The position numbers and the translations under genes are program-made. 64,000 bases of DNA from the NCBI GenBank assembly GCA_964602655.1, contig CAZRSF010000028.1, forward strand, positions 1 through 64,000. Reading direction: 5' to 3'. This DNA comes from Moduliflexus sp964602655 (GTDB lineage Bacteria; Moduliflexota; Moduliflexia; Moduliflexales; Moduliflexaceae). The notes beneath the pieces are model-generated. The model ran no database searches, was not told the origin of the DNA, and saw nothing but the letters and a program-made list of their open reading frames with translations. Shown in pieces: positions 63,632 to 64,000 of the stretch (position 1 is the stretch's first letter; every line of letters begins with the position of its first letter).

Positions 63632-64000
63632 ATGGGACATCATGAACATCAAGAACACGCCCGGAAGCAGGTGGTCTGCTGGGTCGTGACATTAAGCGAT
63701 ACGCGCAACGAAGAGACGGATGTCAGCGGCAAGCTGATGGTGGAACGGTTGGAACAAAACGGCCACATCGTCGCAAAAAAAATTATCCTTCCCGACGAGC
63801 CTGAGCAGCTTGAGGCATTGCTGCGCGAAGGCATCGCTTCAGATGAAACGCAGGCGATTCTGTGTAATGGCGGCACGGGAATTTCCGCCAGAGATCGTAG
63901 TTATGAAGCCGTCGAACGTGTATTGGAAAAGCGGCTTGACGGATTCGGCGAGTTATTCCGCGTCCTCAGTTATGAAGAAATTGGCTCGGCGGCGATGATG
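63632..64000 (+). CDS. MoaB/MogA-like molybdopterin biosynthesis protein, 3' end outside window
   Basis: 123 residues visible of a protein usually about 165-180 long. MoaB/Mog proteins adenylylate molybdopterin before molybdenum insertion. The His-rich start (MGHHEHQEHARKQ) precedes CWVVTLSDTRNEETDVSG, then the substrate site LCNGGTGISARD and LDGFGELFRVLSYEEIG, diagnostic for the family. The frame is open to the last base. AGAGTTCGA before the ATG is a weak ribosome site. No other molybdenum gene is visible, so whether it is MoaB or Mog cannot be decided. Confidence 0.9.
   Translation, partial: MGHHEHQEHARKQVVCWVVTLSDTRNEETDVSGKLMVERLEQNGHIVAKKIILPDEPEQLEALLREGIASDETQAILCNGGTGISARDRSYEAVERVLEKRLDGFGELFRVLSYEEIGSAAMM

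Noticed and set aside
1..64000. tRNA or rRNA genes
   Set aside because: No clover-leaf arms with TTCRANNC-type loops or rRNA segments were noticed in the spacers; a covariance-model scan would be needed to exclude them fully.

Overview
The window is about 50% GC, densely coded DNA from an uncultured Gram-negative bacterium. Outer-membrane porin-like proteins, a TRAP solute receptor, a family 9 glycosyltransferase and periplasmic Spy-like proteins support a diderm cell. The many large sensor kinases with duplicated PAS domains, sugar ABC/TRAP importers, a caspase-like protein, a serpin and many short palindromic repeats recall the filamentous candidate phylum KSB3 (Modulibacteria); this assignment is inference from gene content only. 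No rRNA, tRNA, CRISPR array, phage or full insertion sequence was recognised.

Layout. 1-7.1 kb: glycosyltransferase (cut by the window edge), ATP-grasp ligase, a TetR regulator with an unknown partner and a strong operator-like palindrome, a translationally coupled aldolase / uridine kinase / YfiM-like lipoprotein trio, and dnaJ. 7.1-10.8 kb (minus strand): ppGpp hydrolase-like HD protein, a REC-PAS-GAF protein and a Ycf46-like AAA ATPase. 11.3-20.9 kb: an amino-sugar locus with PIG-L deacetylase, ROK-like kinase, cytoplasmic GH20 hexosaminidase, CBM9-like protein, LacI regulator, N-acylglucosamine 2-epimerase and a protein joining a RapZ-like P-loop domain to a GlmS-like SIS isomerase. Three promoters here carry the same GAACGTTCGC palindrome inside the -35/-10 spacer, so the LacI protein probably controls the locus and itself. 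21-26.3 kb: a secreted unknown, GNAT, a membrane metallophosphoesterase behind a possible structured leader, a 7TM chemoreceptor-like protein and GT9. 26.7-33 kb: CUT1 sugar ABC importer without its ATPase, an orphan DctP receptor and ilvE.

33.5-51.6 kb is a signalling island: a REC-adenylate cyclase, four sensor kinases sharing an unusual inserted dimerisation domain, a stand-alone receiver and a receiver-kinase, followed by porin / small PstS-like binding protein / porin / kinase. 51.6-64 kb: dinB, serpin, TPR-Ser/Thr kinase, a CnrYXH-like set (Spy-like protein, ECF sigma, small membrane protein, anchored Spy/CnrX-like protein), a cytochrome c'-like protein without haem cysteines, an EF-hand caspase, EamA transporter, RluA-type pseudouridine synthase, DJ-1 protein and a MoaB-like protein cut by the right edge.

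Several families of small palindromic or terminal-inverted-repeat elements lie in the spacers, and at least three gene remnants (Gfo/Idh, Rpn-type nuclease, GNAT) mark past deletions.
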